Shown piece after piece: positions 10,314 through 21,200 of a stretch of DNA of 64,000 bases; the first letter of the stretch is position 1, and each line of letters begins with the position of its first letter. The notes below the pieces were generated by a model. That model saw only the letters and a program-made list of their open reading frames with translations. It did not search any database and was not told the origin of the DNA. The stretch spans positions 1,116,001 to 1,180,000 of the forward strand of contig NZ_CP087135.1 in the NCBI RefSeq assembly GCF_020911945.1, written 5' to 3'. Origin of the DNA: Flavobacterium galactosidilyticum. GTDB taxonomy: Bacteria > Bacteroidota > Bacteroidia > Flavobacteriales > Flavobacteriaceae. The position numbers and the translations under genes are program-made.

Positions 10314-10348
10314 AAAAAAAGAGATTAGTATTAAATACCAATCTCTTT
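10314..10348 (-). terminator. Terminator overlapping the end of the third sulfatase gene
   Basis: Two 13-base arms, 10320-10332 and 10334-10346, complementary except for one G-U pair, followed on the minus strand by a run of T (A-run at 10314-10320). The hairpin includes the stop codon of the sulfatase gene. It should separate the GH20/GH2/sulfatase unit from the GH29 gene downstream, which then depends on read-through or its own promoter. Confidence 0.8.
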
Positions 10349-11911
10349 TTTTGTAAAATTAAATTTGTTTTGCTTCAGTATTTTAGCATCTTGATCATCA
10401 TATTCATTAATTAACTGGTCCATTTTGAGATTCAGTTTATCAGTGATTTTTTTATACTTCTTTTGTCCGTACAAATTATTCATTTCGTTAGGATCTTTTT
10501 TCAAATCATATAATTCCCAAGAATTGACACGTTTGTAAAAACGCACTAATTTGTAACGCTCCGTTCGTATTCCAAAATGAGGTGAAACTGAATGTTCCCC
10601 GTTTTCATAATAATGGTAATAGATTGCATCACGTCCTTTAGCATTTTTATCTGTAAACAAAGGCAACATCGATTTTCCTTGTTCGTCTTTTGGTATCGCG
10701 ACACCTGCAGCATCAAGCATAGTAGGAGCAATATCTAAATTCATTACTAAATCATTAGAAACCGTTCCAGGCTTAATAACTCCTGGATAACGCATAACCA
10801 TTGGAGTTCTAAAAGATTCTTCGTATATAAAACGTTTGTCAAACCAGCCGTGTTCTCCTAAGTAAAATCCTTGATCAGACATGTAAATCACGATGGTATT
10901 CTCTGTCAAATTATTTTTGTCCAAATAATCTAAAGTACGACCAATATTTCTATCCAAAGAAACCGCTGTACTAAGATAATCTCGCATGTAGCGTTGGTAT
11001 TTCCATTCCGTTAATTCTTTTCCTTTTAAATTTCGAGCTTTGAAATCAGCAGCAATTGGCAAATAATAGTCATCGAATTTTTTGCGTTGTGCTGCGTTCA
11101 TTCTACCTATAGTTCCTTCCATAGTAGCCGCTGCATCGTCCTTAAAAACTTTAAGGTCGTATCCCATAACCATCGTTTCAGCTATTGACATATCCTGTAC
11201 TTTTGCAGCTTCCCGGTTTTTATAATCATCATAAAAATTGTGAGGTAGAGGGAAGATAACATTGTCAAAAGTTCCCATGTCTCTTGCATCTGGAATCCAA
11301 GTACGGTGTGTTGCTTTATGACCTATTACCAAACAAAAAGGTTTGTCTTTGTCACGGTTATCCAACCAATTTTCTGAAACATCTTCCACTATATCCGAAA
11401 CGTAACCTTCAGTTCTTTTTTTGGTTCCGTCCATCATTTGGAAATCTGGATTGTAGTAGTGCCCTTGTCCAGGTAGAATTTGCCAATAATCAAAACCTTG
11501 TGGTTGGGATTCTAAGTGCCATTTTCCAATCCATGCCGTTGAATAACCTGAACCTTTTAGTTGTTTTATAAAACTGTCCTGACTTCCGTCAAAGTGAGAG
11601 TTCTCATTATCCTTAAATCCATTTTTATGACTGTATTTTCCAGTTAAAATTACGGCACGACTTGGTCCGCAGATCGAATTGGTTACATAACCTTTATTAA
11701 ATAGTACTCCTTCTTTAGCAATACGATCAATATTAGTGGTCTTTGCATATTTATTACCGTAAGCACTTATCGCCTGAAAAGCATGATCGTCAGAAATGAT
11801 GATTACTATATTAGGTCTTTTTTTAGTTTCTGCTTTATTCTGCGCTAGTAATGGAGCAGAAAAAGAACATGCCAGTGCTAGAACTAGCGTTGATGTTTTA
11901 AATATTTTCAT
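10331..11911 (-). CDS. Secreted S1-family sulfatase, resembles N-acetylglucosamine-6-sulfatases
   Basis: 526 residues with a signal peptide ending LLAQ. The metal-binding motif reads NIVIIISDDHAFQ and the formylglycine motif is C-G-P-S-R at 81-85. The run NSICGPSRAVILTGKYSHKNGF-like around it, the IGKWHL motif and the ending (YKLVRFY...WELYDLKKDPNEMNNL) resemble the S1_11 group that removes 6-sulfate from GlcNAc. That assignment is by remembered motif similarity and needs a SulfAtlas comparison. It follows the GH2 gene after 6 bases, so both are in one operon, and the terminator at 10314 ends the unit. Confidence 0.92.
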   Translation of the reverse strand: MKIFKTSTLVLALACSFSAPLLAQNKAETKKRPNIVIIISDDHAFQAISAYGNKYAKTTNIDRIAKEGVLFNKGYVTNSICGPSRAVILTGKYSHKNGFKDNENSHFDGSQDSFIKQLKGSGYSTAWIGKWHLESQPQGFDYWQILPGQGHYYNPDFQMMDGTKKRTEGYVSDIVEDVSENWLDNRDKDKPFCLVIGHKATHRTWIPDARDMGTFDNVIFPLPHNFYDDYKNREAAKVQDMSIAETMVMGYDLKVFKDDAAATMEGTIGRMNAAQRKKFDDYYLPIAADFKARNLKGKELTEWKYQRYMRDYLSTAVSLDRNIGRTLDYLDKNNLTENTIVIYMSDQGFYLGEHGWFDKRFIYEESFRTPMVMRYPGVIKPGTVSNDLVMNLDIAPTMLDAAGVAIPKDEQGKSMLPLFTDKNAKGRDAIYYHYYENGEHSVSPHFGIRTERYKLVRFYKRVNSWELYDLKKDPNEMNNLYGQKKYKKITDKLNLKMDQLINEYDDQDAKILKQNKFNFTKKEIGI

Positions 11912-11917
11912 CTTTAT

Positions 11918-14365
11918 TTATTTTTTCATTTGAATAGTTGCCATAGCATTTTGTAAACCTTCACTAGTTGCTGAAAGCGAAAAATCACCTTCCTTATCCA
12001 TAGATTCTAAAATAATTTGGCATTTTCCGTTAAACAGGGAACGCTTCCAGTTACCATCTAAACATTTATCAGCCTCATGCGAACTTGGATCACCGTTTCC
12101 TACTCCTAAAATAGTTGCATTTCCGTTTAATTTAAACTGAATCATATTCATTGCATCTGGAATTTCTCTTCCTTGTTTGTCAAGAACCGTTACATTGATC
12201 ACAGAAACATCATTTCCGTCAGCAGCTATCGATTTGCGATCTGGTGTTAAAACAATTTGGTAAGGAGCAGTAGTAGTTTCAACAGCCGTGCGAATTGTTT
12301 TTCCATTTTTCGTACCGATAGCTTCTAATTTTCCAGGCTCATAAATAACATCCCATTCTAAATGTCCGTTGCGTGGCATAACTTTTTTACCAAGACTTTT
12401 TCCATTTAAAACTAGTTCGACTTCATCGGCATTACTGTTACACCATACATTTACTTTGTCACCAGTTTTGTGACCGTTCCAATGTGGATAAATTTTAATA
12501 ACATCTTTATCCGTCCACCAACTTTGGTAGTAATAGTAGGTGTTTTTTGGAAAACCACAAACATCCATTATTCCAAAATGTGAATTCACATTAGGCCACG
12601 TAAACGGAGTGGGTTCCCCGCGGTAATCAAAACCAGTCCAAACAAAACCGCCCATTAGCCAAGGTCTGTCTACGGTAAATTTCCACCACTCTTCGGCATT
12701 TTGTCCCCATCCTGGTTTATTCATGTCGTAATCTGGTAAATATCCTTTTTCTGGATCTTTTACATACATTCCTCTTGAACTTACCATACTTGAAACTTCG
12801 CTAAAAACGATTGGTTGTGTAGGATGTTCTTTGTGGTAATCATCTAATTCTTTAATGTGGTAGTTAAAACCTCTCACATCCATTTCCTGATTAATTCCTT
12901 TGAAATTAATGCCGTTATTTCCGCCATACGTACTCAAACGTGAAGGGTCTAATTCTCTTTGACGTTGTACTAAAGTATGCGCCATACGTCGTCCTAAATC
13001 TGTGTTTTGAACCCCAGTTTCTTCGTTTCCTAAGCTCCAAAGCATAATGCTTGCATGGTTGCGGTCTCTTTTTACCAATCGCTCAAATTGATCCAGATTT
13101 TCTTTACCTGTTCCTATAACACGAATCTCATCCATAACCATCATCCCTAGTTTATCACAAGCTTCCAAAACTGATTTTGACGGTGGATTATGGCTACAGC
13201 GATACGCATTGACTCCCATTTCTTTTAGAAGTTTTATTCTGTAAAATACTAAAGCATCTGGCACTGCCGATCCAACGCCTGCGTGATCTTGATGCACACA
13301 CATCCCTTTTATCTTCATCGATTCTCCGTTTAGAGAAAATCCTGTCGTAGCGTTATAATCAAAAGTTCGAACTCCAAATTCTGTTGAAAGAGTATCAATT
13401 ATTTTTCCGTCTTTTTTTACGATCGATACTAATCGATATAAATTAGGCGTGTTGAGCCCCCACAATAGCGGATTTTTGATAGAAAAATTCTGTTCAACTT
13501 GTTGTGTTTCGTTGTTTTTTATCTTTAATTTCTCTGTTCTAGTTGGGGTAACTTGTGTTCCTTTGGCATCCATCACATAAGAAGATACCGTACATTCTGC
13601 AGTTTTACCTTCTTGATTTTTTACTGTTGTTTGCGCAACTACTTTTGCTTGTGATTTCTCTACTTTCGCATACACATAAACGCCATATTCTGGAATGTGA
13701 ACGGGAGTAAAAGTTTCTAAAGCTACATTTCTATAGATACCCGCTCCTTCGTAAAACCAACCTTCATACTGAGTCGCATCAACGCGAAGAACGATTAAGT
13801 TTTCTTTGTCAAATTCGATAAAATCTGTGATATCGAAAGAGCTTTCGGTATAGCCACCAAAATTGCCTCCAATGTAATTATTGTTTACAAATAACTTAAA
13901 ATCACGATAAACACCTTCAAATCGAAGTACAAAACGTTGTCCTTCTTTTTCTTTATCTACATTAAAACGCTTTCTGTACCAACCCACGCTGTTCTCCGGG
14001 TAAAAACCACCAACAGGTCTGTAACCATGACTTTGAACGTCAAAATGTTTATGATATTCAAAAGGAAGTTCAACTGCCCAATCATGAGGCACATTTACCG
14101 TGCGCCATTTGCTATCGTCAAATTTTGGAGATACTGCACCGCCACCGCCACCAGCAATAGTAAAATTACGAACAATGCCGTAACTGAAATCTTTTTCAGG
14201 ATTATTAGCACTGCCTAAATGGAATTTCCAGTTTTTGTTAAGGGATTCGGTTTGTCTGGCTGTTGTTATTATACCATTTTTCTGTGCCTCGGTATTTTGA
14301 AAGGAGAGCAACAAAATTGAAATGAAAAACAATAATCCGTAGCCTTTTTTTAATGAAGTCGTCAT
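11918..14365 (-). CDS. Secreted GH2 beta-galactosidase-type enzyme
   Basis: 815 residues with a signal peptide ending NTEAQ. The GH2 sugar-binding domain (about 40-220) includes WRTVNVPHDW, followed by an Ig-like domain and the TIM barrel. The acid/base Glu448 is in LWSLGNEE and the nucleophile Glu523 is in IVFSEVSS. The C-terminal part (about 640-815) looks like the DUF4982 and GH2 C-terminal Ig-like domains common in Bacteroidota exo-beta-galactosidases. Six bases upstream of the sulfatase and 44 bases after GH20, so these three genes form one transcription unit. Beta-galactosidase is the most likely activity; beta-glucuronidase is not excluded. Confidence 0.9.
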   Translation of the reverse strand: MTTSLKKGYGLLFFISILLLSFQNTEAQKNGIITTARQTESLNKNWKFHLGSANNPEKDFSYGIVRNFTIAGGGGGAVSPKFDDSKWRTVNVPHDWAVELPFEYHKHFDVQSHGYRPVGGFYPENSVGWYRKRFNVDKEKEGQRFVLRFEGVYRDFKLFVNNNYIGGNFGGYTESSFDITDFIEFDKENLIVLRVDATQYEGWFYEGAGIYRNVALETFTPVHIPEYGVYVYAKVEKSQAKVVAQTTVKNQEGKTAECTVSSYVMDAKGTQVTPTRTEKLKIKNNETQQVEQNFSIKNPLLWGLNTPNLYRLVSIVKKDGKIIDTLSTEFGVRTFDYNATTGFSLNGESMKIKGMCVHQDHAGVGSAVPDALVFYRIKLLKEMGVNAYRCSHNPPSKSVLEACDKLGMMVMDEIRVIGTGKENLDQFERLVKRDRNHASIMLWSLGNEETGVQNTDLGRRMAHTLVQRQRELDPSRLSTYGGNNGINFKGINQEMDVRGFNYHIKELDDYHKEHPTQPIVFSEVSSMVSSRGMYVKDPEKGYLPDYDMNKPGWGQNAEEWWKFTVDRPWLMGGFVWTGFDYRGEPTPFTWPNVNSHFGIMDVCGFPKNTYYYYQSWWTDKDVIKIYPHWNGHKTGDKVNVWCNSNADEVELVLNGKSLGKKVMPRNGHLEWDVIYEPGKLEAIGTKNGKTIRTAVETTTAPYQIVLTPDRKSIAADGNDVSVINVTVLDKQGREIPDAMNMIQFKLNGNATILGVGNGDPSSHEADKCLDGNWKRSLFNGKCQIILESMDKEGDFSLSATSEGLQNAMATIQMKK

Positions 14366-14409
14366 GTTTTAATTTAGTATATAGTTTTAATTGTTTTTTT
14401 AAATGCTAT

Positions 14410-16179
14410 CTAAGGATGCAGGTCTGAAGTAAATACGACAACCCCAAGATCTCCCAGCCTTTTTGAGTGGGAATGAGCCTTGCTTTTGAATCTGTCCCAG
14501 TTCTTGTTTTCTACAGGCGACCACAAAACCTCTGATAAAGCCAGCATACGCGGCATAGTCATTTGTTCTAAATGGGGCACCGAAGAAATAAATTCGGTCC
14601 AAATACAGCCTTGGGATCCCAGTACAAAACGGGACTCGGCAGCTGTTAATTCCTTTGGTATGGGTTCGTAATCATATACTTTCTGTAACGTGTTAATAGT
14701 GAATTTTGCCGCAAGTGGTTGGGGAACGGCAAGGGTATCGGCCTGATATCTGTTAAAATAAAGCACCTTAGACGGAGTCATTATTACATCGTGTTGGAGT
14801 TTTGCCGCTTCAATTCCGCCTTTCTCCCCACGCCAGCTCATCACTGTCGCCTTGGGAGCCAACCCGCCTTCGAGTATTTCATCCCAACCTATCATTTTCC
14901 TGCCTTTGGACGTTATAAATTTGCCCATTCTTTTTATGAAATAACTTTGTAATTCCTTTACATTTTTCAGCCCTTCTGTTTTCATCCTTTGTTGACATAA
15001 AGTACAGTTTTCCCAACATTTTTTATCTACTTCGTCGCCCCCGATATGAATATAAGTGGATGGAAAAAGTTGCATCACTTCTTGTAATACGTCCTGCAGG
15101 AACGCAAAAGTTTGTTCCTTTCCTGCACAAAAATTAGCTTCAGCACCAGGGAGTGGCCCCATTGAAGATCTCACTTGCTGTGGTTTTTCAGTGCAACCAA
15201 ATTGAGGATAAGCCGCTAAAGCCGCATCTGAATGACCGGGCATTTCAATCTCTGGGACCACCGTCACATTTCTTGCTGCGGCATAGGCAACAACTTCCTT
15301 AACTTGTTCTTGAGTGTAATAACCGCCATAGCTAAATGGTTCACCTGATAGCTTTTGATTGTTTTTGTAAAAAATACTTCTTGGCATTTCTGTTCTCCAA
15401 GCACCAACAGATGTTAGTTTTGGATATTTTTTTATTTCCAATCTCCAACCTTCTGCATCGGCTAAATGCCAATGGAAAACATTCATTTTGTAAGTAGCTA
15501 GTAAATCAATATATTTTTTGACAGCCTCTGTTGAGTAAAAATGTCTACTGACATCTAGCATCATTCCTCTCCACTGAAAACGCGGATAATCTGTTATAGT
15601 AAGTCCTGGAATTTCGAGTTTTTGATTGGTACGAATAGCAGGCATGGTTTGTAGTAAAGTTTGAATACCATAGAAAATTCCTTTATCTGTATTTGCAGAT
15701 ATAGTAATTCCTTTGTCAGTAACATTCAGTTTGTAGCCTTCTTTTCCAATACCATCTATTTTCGAAATCAACAATTGAATAGTTGATTTATTAACTGACG
15801 AAGCGTCTTTGATTTTAATTCCCGAGAGCGATTCGATGGTTGCCTTTAAATAGGAAGCGTGTTTAGTAAGAATGGTTTGTTTCTGATTATAATAAATAGT
15901 TGTATTTACGTTGATAGTATAAATTAAATCAGCGGTCTGCATGCTAACTGGTTGAGGAATGATGTTTATTTTTTGACTAGTATTGCTGCCACAACGCTTC
16001 ATAATCGTATCTTCAGAAACAAGAAAATTTGTTTTACGATCCAATTCTTCTTTATTAGAAACTGATAAAATGATGCTATTTTTACTGAAATCATTAAAAA
16101 TTCCGTTCTTTGAAAAGCCACTTGTGGACATTCCAAAAACTAGATATAATACTATTATTTTAATAAATTTAAAATGCAT
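14410..16179 (-). CDS. Secreted beta-N-acetylhexosaminidase, GH20
   Basis: 589 residues from the ATG at 16179, which directly precedes a signal peptide (MHFKFIKIIVLYLVFG). A TTG 24 bases upstream is also in frame but less likely. The GH20b-like N-terminal domain is followed by the barrel, with WRGMMLDVSRHFY, NVFHWHLAD and VVPEIEMPGHSDAA. The catalytic pair Asp382-Glu383 is in HIGGDEVDKK. It releases terminal beta-linked GlcNAc or GalNAc. First gene of a unit that continues with GH2 and a sulfatase, and preceded by the shared operator/promoter at 16259-16304. Confidence 0.94.
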   Translation of the reverse strand: MHFKFIKIIVLYLVFGMSTSGFSKNGIFNDFSKNSIILSVSNKEELDRKTNFLVSEDTIMKRCGSNTSQKINIIPQPVSMQTADLIYTINVNTTIYYNQKQTILTKHASYLKATIESLSGIKIKDASSVNKSTIQLLISKIDGIGKEGYKLNVTDKGITISANTDKGIFYGIQTLLQTMPAIRTNQKLEIPGLTITDYPRFQWRGMMLDVSRHFYSTEAVKKYIDLLATYKMNVFHWHLADAEGWRLEIKKYPKLTSVGAWRTEMPRSIFYKNNQKLSGEPFSYGGYYTQEQVKEVVAYAAARNVTVVPEIEMPGHSDAALAAYPQFGCTEKPQQVRSSMGPLPGAEANFCAGKEQTFAFLQDVLQEVMQLFPSTYIHIGGDEVDKKCWENCTLCQQRMKTEGLKNVKELQSYFIKRMGKFITSKGRKMIGWDEILEGGLAPKATVMSWRGEKGGIEAAKLQHDVIMTPSKVLYFNRYQADTLAVPQPLAAKFTINTLQKVYDYEPIPKELTAAESRFVLGSQGCIWTEFISSVPHLEQMTMPRMLALSEVLWSPVENKNWDRFKSKAHSHSKRLGDLGVVVFTSDLHP

Positions 16180-16258
16180 CGATTTTTTTTTAGATTTGAG
16201 CAACTTTCTTAAATTCAGCTGGCATAATAGTTTGATGTAAGCTAAAAAAAGATATTCT

Positions 16259-16304
16259 CAAAAATAGAATACATTCTTTGTTAAATACACCAGTGCCTAC
16301 CAGT
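16259..16304 (-). promoter_or_regulatory. PUL operator plus -7 box ahead of GH20
   Basis: On the minus strand, 18-bp box ACTGGTAGGCACTGGTGT (16304-16287), then exactly 20 bases, then TATTTTTG (16266-16259), matching the Bacteroidota -7 consensus TAnnTTTG. The box contains two ACTGGT units 10 bp apart and is preceded by an A-run. The same arrangement occurs before susC and before the large GH2 gene. The box sits where the -33 TTTG would be, which suggests an activator site. Confidence 0.75.
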
Positions 16305-16320
16305 TTTTTTTGTTGTATAT

Positions 16321-16363
16321 ATAAAAAAAAGCATAATTGTCATTTTTGAAATTTATGCTTTTT
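16321..16363 (-). terminator. Second hairpin downstream of susD
   Basis: 11-bp perfect stem AAAAAGCATAA / TTATGCTTTTT with a 16-base loop, followed on the minus strand by a run of eight T. It lies in tandem with the stronger hairpin at 16424-16466, just before the GH20 promoter, and probably backs it up in insulating the two units. Confidence 0.6.
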
Positions 16364-16423
16364 AAATAGGGTTCACTTTTGTTTTCGACAGATTTTAGGG
16401 GGTAATGAATTTTTAGCCAATTA

Positions 16424-16466
16424 ATAACAAAAAGAAAGAGGCTTTTTACGAATAAAAAGCCTCTTT
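16424..16466 (-). terminator. Terminator after susC-susD
   Basis: Perfect 14-bp stem AAAGAGGCTTTTTA / TAAAAAGCCTCTTT with a 4-base loop, 32 bases after the susD stop, followed on the minus strand by CTTTTTG. It should reduce or end transcription from the susC promoter. Confidence 0.85.
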
Positions 16467-16498
16467 CCAAAATATATAACCAATTCAAAAAAAATATA

Positions 16499-18262
16499 TT
16501 ACCAGTTTGGATTTTGTGTATATCCAGCTAACGTAATTTGGTTTAAAGGGATAGGTAATAAATAATCTCTATCCGCTCTAAATTTATATCCTGTTGCCAT
16601 AGCACTTACGTTTTTGTATGTTTCTACGTAACCATTAGCATCTGTTTTATAGATATCAATATTTGGTACGCCAGTCCATTGTGCTTTTTTAGCACCTAAT
16701 GGTTTTTTACCAATGATTAACTCATCTGCTCCAGCCCATCTCCAGATATCGTCATGACGGAAACCTTCAACAGCTAACTCGATACGTCTTTCTCTTCTTA
16801 CTTCATTAATAAGAGGTGATAATGCTGGGAATCCCCAATTAGGGTCAGTTACTATACTTCCAATTACTAAATTTGGCATAGAAACTCTAGCTCTTAACTT
16901 ATTAATTGTTAGATCTAAGTCTGCTTGAGTAATGGTTCCAAGTTCTGCTTTTGCTTCAGCGTGAATCAATAATATCTCAGCATATCTAAAGAAGATAAGC
17001 CCTTGATCACCCATTCCGTTAAATTGCTTTACATAATTTGGATCTGTTCCTTTGTAACGCATAAAACCAGTTGAACAATTGTCTTCTGTTGCTTGATCTA
17101 CAATTGGGTTTTTGAATTCGTCATTTGCAGCTCCTCCTGGTTTGTTATTAGTACGAGGATGCATATTATCATTCACATAAATAGATTGGTTCAATCTAGG
17201 ATCTCTGTTTTTTACAATATCAATTAATGTAGCATCACCTTGATAAAGTGCACTTGAACTAATTGGTTTACCATCAATACATAAGTAATCATCGACTAAG
17301 CTCTTTGTTAATCCTTTACCAGTTCCTAGAGCTGAATATTGTGCCCAACGCGTAGTAAAGTTTGAAGCGACATCGTATCTTCTCCAGAACATTACTTCTT
17401 TACTACTATCATAGTTAGACTGGTTGAAAACAGACCAATATCCTCTATTAGCTCCAGTAGTTTTATTATCTAAATCAAAGTAACCAGAATCCATAATTGC
17501 TTTAGATACAGTAGCTGCTTTAGTTAGGTATTTGTCTCCATTGGATCCCGTTACCCCAAAGGCAGTTCCTGCGTGGTATTTTTCCCAAGTCCCTTCGTAC
17601 AATGCAATTCTAGCTTGTAATGCCATGGCAACTTCTCTGTAAATACGGTTGCTTGATGCTCCACTTTTGGTAGGTAAATAAAGAACTGCCTTATCAAGGT
17701 CAGCCAATATATTATCGGCAATTATTGATCTTGATGCTCTTGGTGCTTTCAAAAACTCAATATCACTTGGTGTTAACGCTTTATCAATCCAAGGTAAATC
17801 GCCAAATTTTTTCATTAAGTCAAAGTACAATAATGCTCTAAAATAATGTGCTTCACCTACTTGCGCCTTAATTACATCAAAAGGCTCTGTGCTTTTAGTA
17901 TAGTTTTGGAGAAAATAATTTACGTTTCTAATTCTTCCCCAATCACCTGTACTCCAGCCTCCACCAGAAGAGGGTACAATACGCTCTCCATTAAGGATGT
18001 TTCCATTGAAGTTAAGGTGCACCATGTTATCTGATCCTTCATCAGCATCTAAACCGTAAATTCCTTGGGTCATAAACCCTTGATAAGATGGAAGATAGTT
18101 ATTGTAAAAATTATTAGTGTATAATTGCAAATCGTTTTTAGTTTTCCAAAATTCACCGTCACTAATATTAACCTCTGGCGAACGCTCCAAGAAGTCTTTT
18201 TCGCAGGAAGTAAGTGCCATAAGGCAAACTAATCCTGCACTAAAATATTTTATAAATTTCAT
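16499..18262 (-). CDS. susD: SusD/RagB-family glycan-binding lipoprotein
   Basis: 587 residues. The lipoprotein signal ends in LTSC with Cys20 as the lipidated residue, followed by the typical EKDFLERSPE. The body is helical TPR-like, with SusD segments such as FRALLYFDLMKKFGDLPW and the C-terminal NEVRRERRIELAVEGFRHDDIWRW and YLLPIPLNQI. It caps the SusC barrel on the cell surface and binds the glycan. It starts 30 bases after susC. The gene symbol is used in the family sense; the ligand is inferred from the neighbouring enzymes. Confidence 0.95.
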   Translation of the reverse strand: MKFIKYFSAGLVCLMALTSCEKDFLERSPEVNISDGEFWKTKNDLQLYTNNFYNNYLPSYQGFMTQGIYGLDADEGSDNMVHLNFNGNILNGERIVPSSGGGWSTGDWGRIRNVNYFLQNYTKSTEPFDVIKAQVGEAHYFRALLYFDLMKKFGDLPWIDKALTPSDIEFLKAPRASRSIIADNILADLDKAVLYLPTKSGASSNRIYREVAMALQARIALYEGTWEKYHAGTAFGVTGSNGDKYLTKAATVSKAIMDSGYFDLDNKTTGANRGYWSVFNQSNYDSSKEVMFWRRYDVASNFTTRWAQYSALGTGKGLTKSLVDDYLCIDGKPISSSALYQGDATLIDIVKNRDPRLNQSIYVNDNMHPRTNNKPGGAANDEFKNPIVDQATEDNCSTGFMRYKGTDPNYVKQFNGMGDQGLIFFRYAEILLIHAEAKAELGTITQADLDLTINKLRARVSMPNLVIGSIVTDPNWGFPALSPLINEVRRERRIELAVEGFRHDDIWRWAGADELIIGKKPLGAKKAQWTGVPNIDIYKTDANGYVETYKNVSAMATGYKFRADRDYLLPIPLNQITLAGYTQNPNW

Positions 18263-18292
18263 ATTCTTATATTTTTAGAATTATTGTTTTCT

Positions 18293-21200
18293 TTACAAAG
18301 TGATGTTAGCTCCTACAGAAACAGTTCTTTGAAGCGGATAGTTTTTAGCATCAGAGAATGTGTTTTCTGGATCTAAAACAGAGTGATCACTCATTTTAGT
18401 AAATGTACCTAGATTGTCAACACTAATGTAAAAACGTAGTTTTTGTATTTTTATTTGGCTCGAAATGTAGTTAGGAAGTGTATATCCTACTTGCACATTT
18501 TTGATACGTAAATAAGCTGCGTTAATTAAATATTTAGTTTGAGTTTCCGTATTCTTCCACCAGTTTCCGCCGCCTATGTAGGCTTTAGGGAAAAATCCAT
18601 TAGGAGTTTCAGGAGTCCATCTGTCTAAGTGTTCCGTAAATAATGAGCTTTGCCATTCGCTACCCACAATTCCAAAATACATATTACTAGTAGTGTAGTA
18701 ATCTCTTTTTCCAACACCTTGAATGAAGATGCTGTAATCAAATCCTTTATAGCTACCATCAGTGAACAAACTATAACTGTATCGTGGAGTTGAGTTACCA
18801 ATTACTTTTCTATCACCAGGATTAGCAACAGTAGAAGTACCATAAGTAATATCTCCATTACCATCTAAATCAACATATTTGATGTCTCCAGGAGACCAGT
18901 TTGATAAGCCTAGTTGCTTTACGTTTGGCAAATCATCTGCTGCTGTAAAGTAACGGTCTGTTACAAATCCCCAAATATCGCCCATATTTTCTCCTTCGAA
19001 CCAGTTGTTTAACAATTTGTTAGGATTAGGATATTTGGTTACGCGTCCTTGGTAATCGCTTAAAACACCTCTAACACCATATTTGAAATCACCTATGTTG
19101 TCATTCCACGCTAATGTCAATTCGAAACCTTTCGTTTCTAATGCAGTACTATTTGTTCTAGGCGCTGCTATTCCTAAAACGCCAGGTAATTCTTGTGCTG
19201 GACCGATATAATCATCCATTTTTCGGATGTAAGTATCAAATGTAGCTGTTAATCTTCTGTTTAAAAATGAAGCATCAACTCCAAAGTTTCTAGTGGTTGC
19301 CGTGATCCAAGATAAAGTAGGGTCTACTAATCCAGGAGTGTTTACGTACGGTTGTCTTGTTGGACCAAAAAACCAGTTACTTGATGTAGGAGAAACTGTT
19401 TGTAAACTTGGATAAAAAGGATAATTTCCTAGTAGGTCTGGAGCTTGATCTCCTAATGAACCATAAGAAGCTCTGAATTTAAGTGTGTTCACTACATCAG
19501 CGATACCTTCTTTCCAAAAGCTCTCTTTATTTACGTTCCAACCCACTGAAACTCCTGGGTAGGCTTTCCAACGTACGTCTTTTAAGAAACGTGAAGTACC
19601 ATCATAACGACCAGTAACTTCTAATAAATACTTATCATCATACGAATAGTTAATTCGTCCAAAGTATCCTTGAATAGCTAACTTGTAAGCATTATCAGAA
19701 ACGGAAGGTGTTGTTCCATAAGAGGTGCTAATAGATGGAATTTTATCTGAGTATAAGTTATTATTAGAACCATTTAAAGATGAAAACGTTGTTAATTCCT
19801 GAACATATCCTCCTAATAATTTAACTTGATGCTTTCCAAGGTTCAGATCATAATTAGTAAATGCATTTGTAATGTTTTTTTGGTACTTATTGAAAGATCT
19901 AGCAAAACCATTTGGAGCAGTACCACCTATTTCTCTTAGCATACCGCTTGGCAATGCTGTATAAAGAGTTTTTACATGACTAGTGGAACTGTTAAATGAG
20001 CCATCGTACGTGTAGTTTACTGTACCAGACCAGTTTTTAGCAAATTTAGCTACAAACTCTCCTGTGAATATTGGTTTATCGTTTGTAGATATATTTCTAC
20101 CACCATCTTTTAAAAGTAAAACATCACTCTCGTCAGAAATACCTCCGTCTGGATTGTATAAGGCTAAGTTAGGGTGTTTTCTACCAATTTGGTGCATATA
20201 ATTCCCTCCCGTTTTACCATTGTAAGTGTTTGGAGTGTCAAATTTGTCTTGTGAAAAGGCACCTCTAAAATTAAATGTAAGCCAATCCGTAAGATTACTT
20301 GAAAGGTTAGCACGAAGGTTATAACGTCTGTAGTTATCATCACCATAGCGGTACATTCCTTCCTTTTTGTTGTATCCTAAACCAACATAATAATTAGAAT
20401 TGTCAGTAGCACCACTTACACCAAGATTGTGTTGCTGGCTCATTGACACATCTTTAAAATAGATTTTATACCAGTCGTTGTTAGCATTTGCGCCTCCCCA
20501 AGCTTTGTACGAATCGCCTGTTGTATTTGCAACTGTTTCAGTTTTTAGCGTTCCATTTTGAAATGCCGCCATTCTGTCTATAGTTTCTTGATTAAAGAAA
20601 GGAGCTCCTCCGCCATTAGCTAGCGACTGATTGTAGATTTTTGCAAACTCTAATGAGTTTAACATTGTAGGAAGTCCAATTGGAGATTCAAAAGTAAAAT
20701 TGTTGTTATAGGTTATAGCAACAGGCTGTCCTTTTTTCCCCTGTTTTGTTTTAATCAAAATTACACCATAGGGAGCACTTGAACCGTAAACTGCAGATGC
20801 AGCAGCATCTTTAATAACTGAAACACTTTCCACATCATTTGCATTGATAGAGTTAATGTCTCCACCTTGTATTCCATCAATAACGATTAATGGTGATCCA
20901 GCAGAACCTAATCCTGTAAATCCACGAATATTAATTGACTGTGTTGCGTTTGGCGCTCCACCATTACTAATAATGTTCAAACCACCTACAGCACCTTGCA
21001 AACCTTGAGATAATCTAGTGATTGGTCTATCTTTTAAAACTTTAGCGTCAATTTGAGTAACTGATCCTGTTAGGTTTGTTTTTTTCTGAGAACCATACCC
21101 TACAATTACTACTTCGTTCATTTGTTGAGCCTCAGATTTCATTACAATCTTAAGGTTTTTATTGTCTCTAATTTGTATTTCCTGATTGTTAAATCCAATA

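Noticed and set aside
16297..16488. Short open frame between susD and GH20
   Set aside because: It reads across the two terminators and operator, has no coding character, and is better explained as regulatory DNA.
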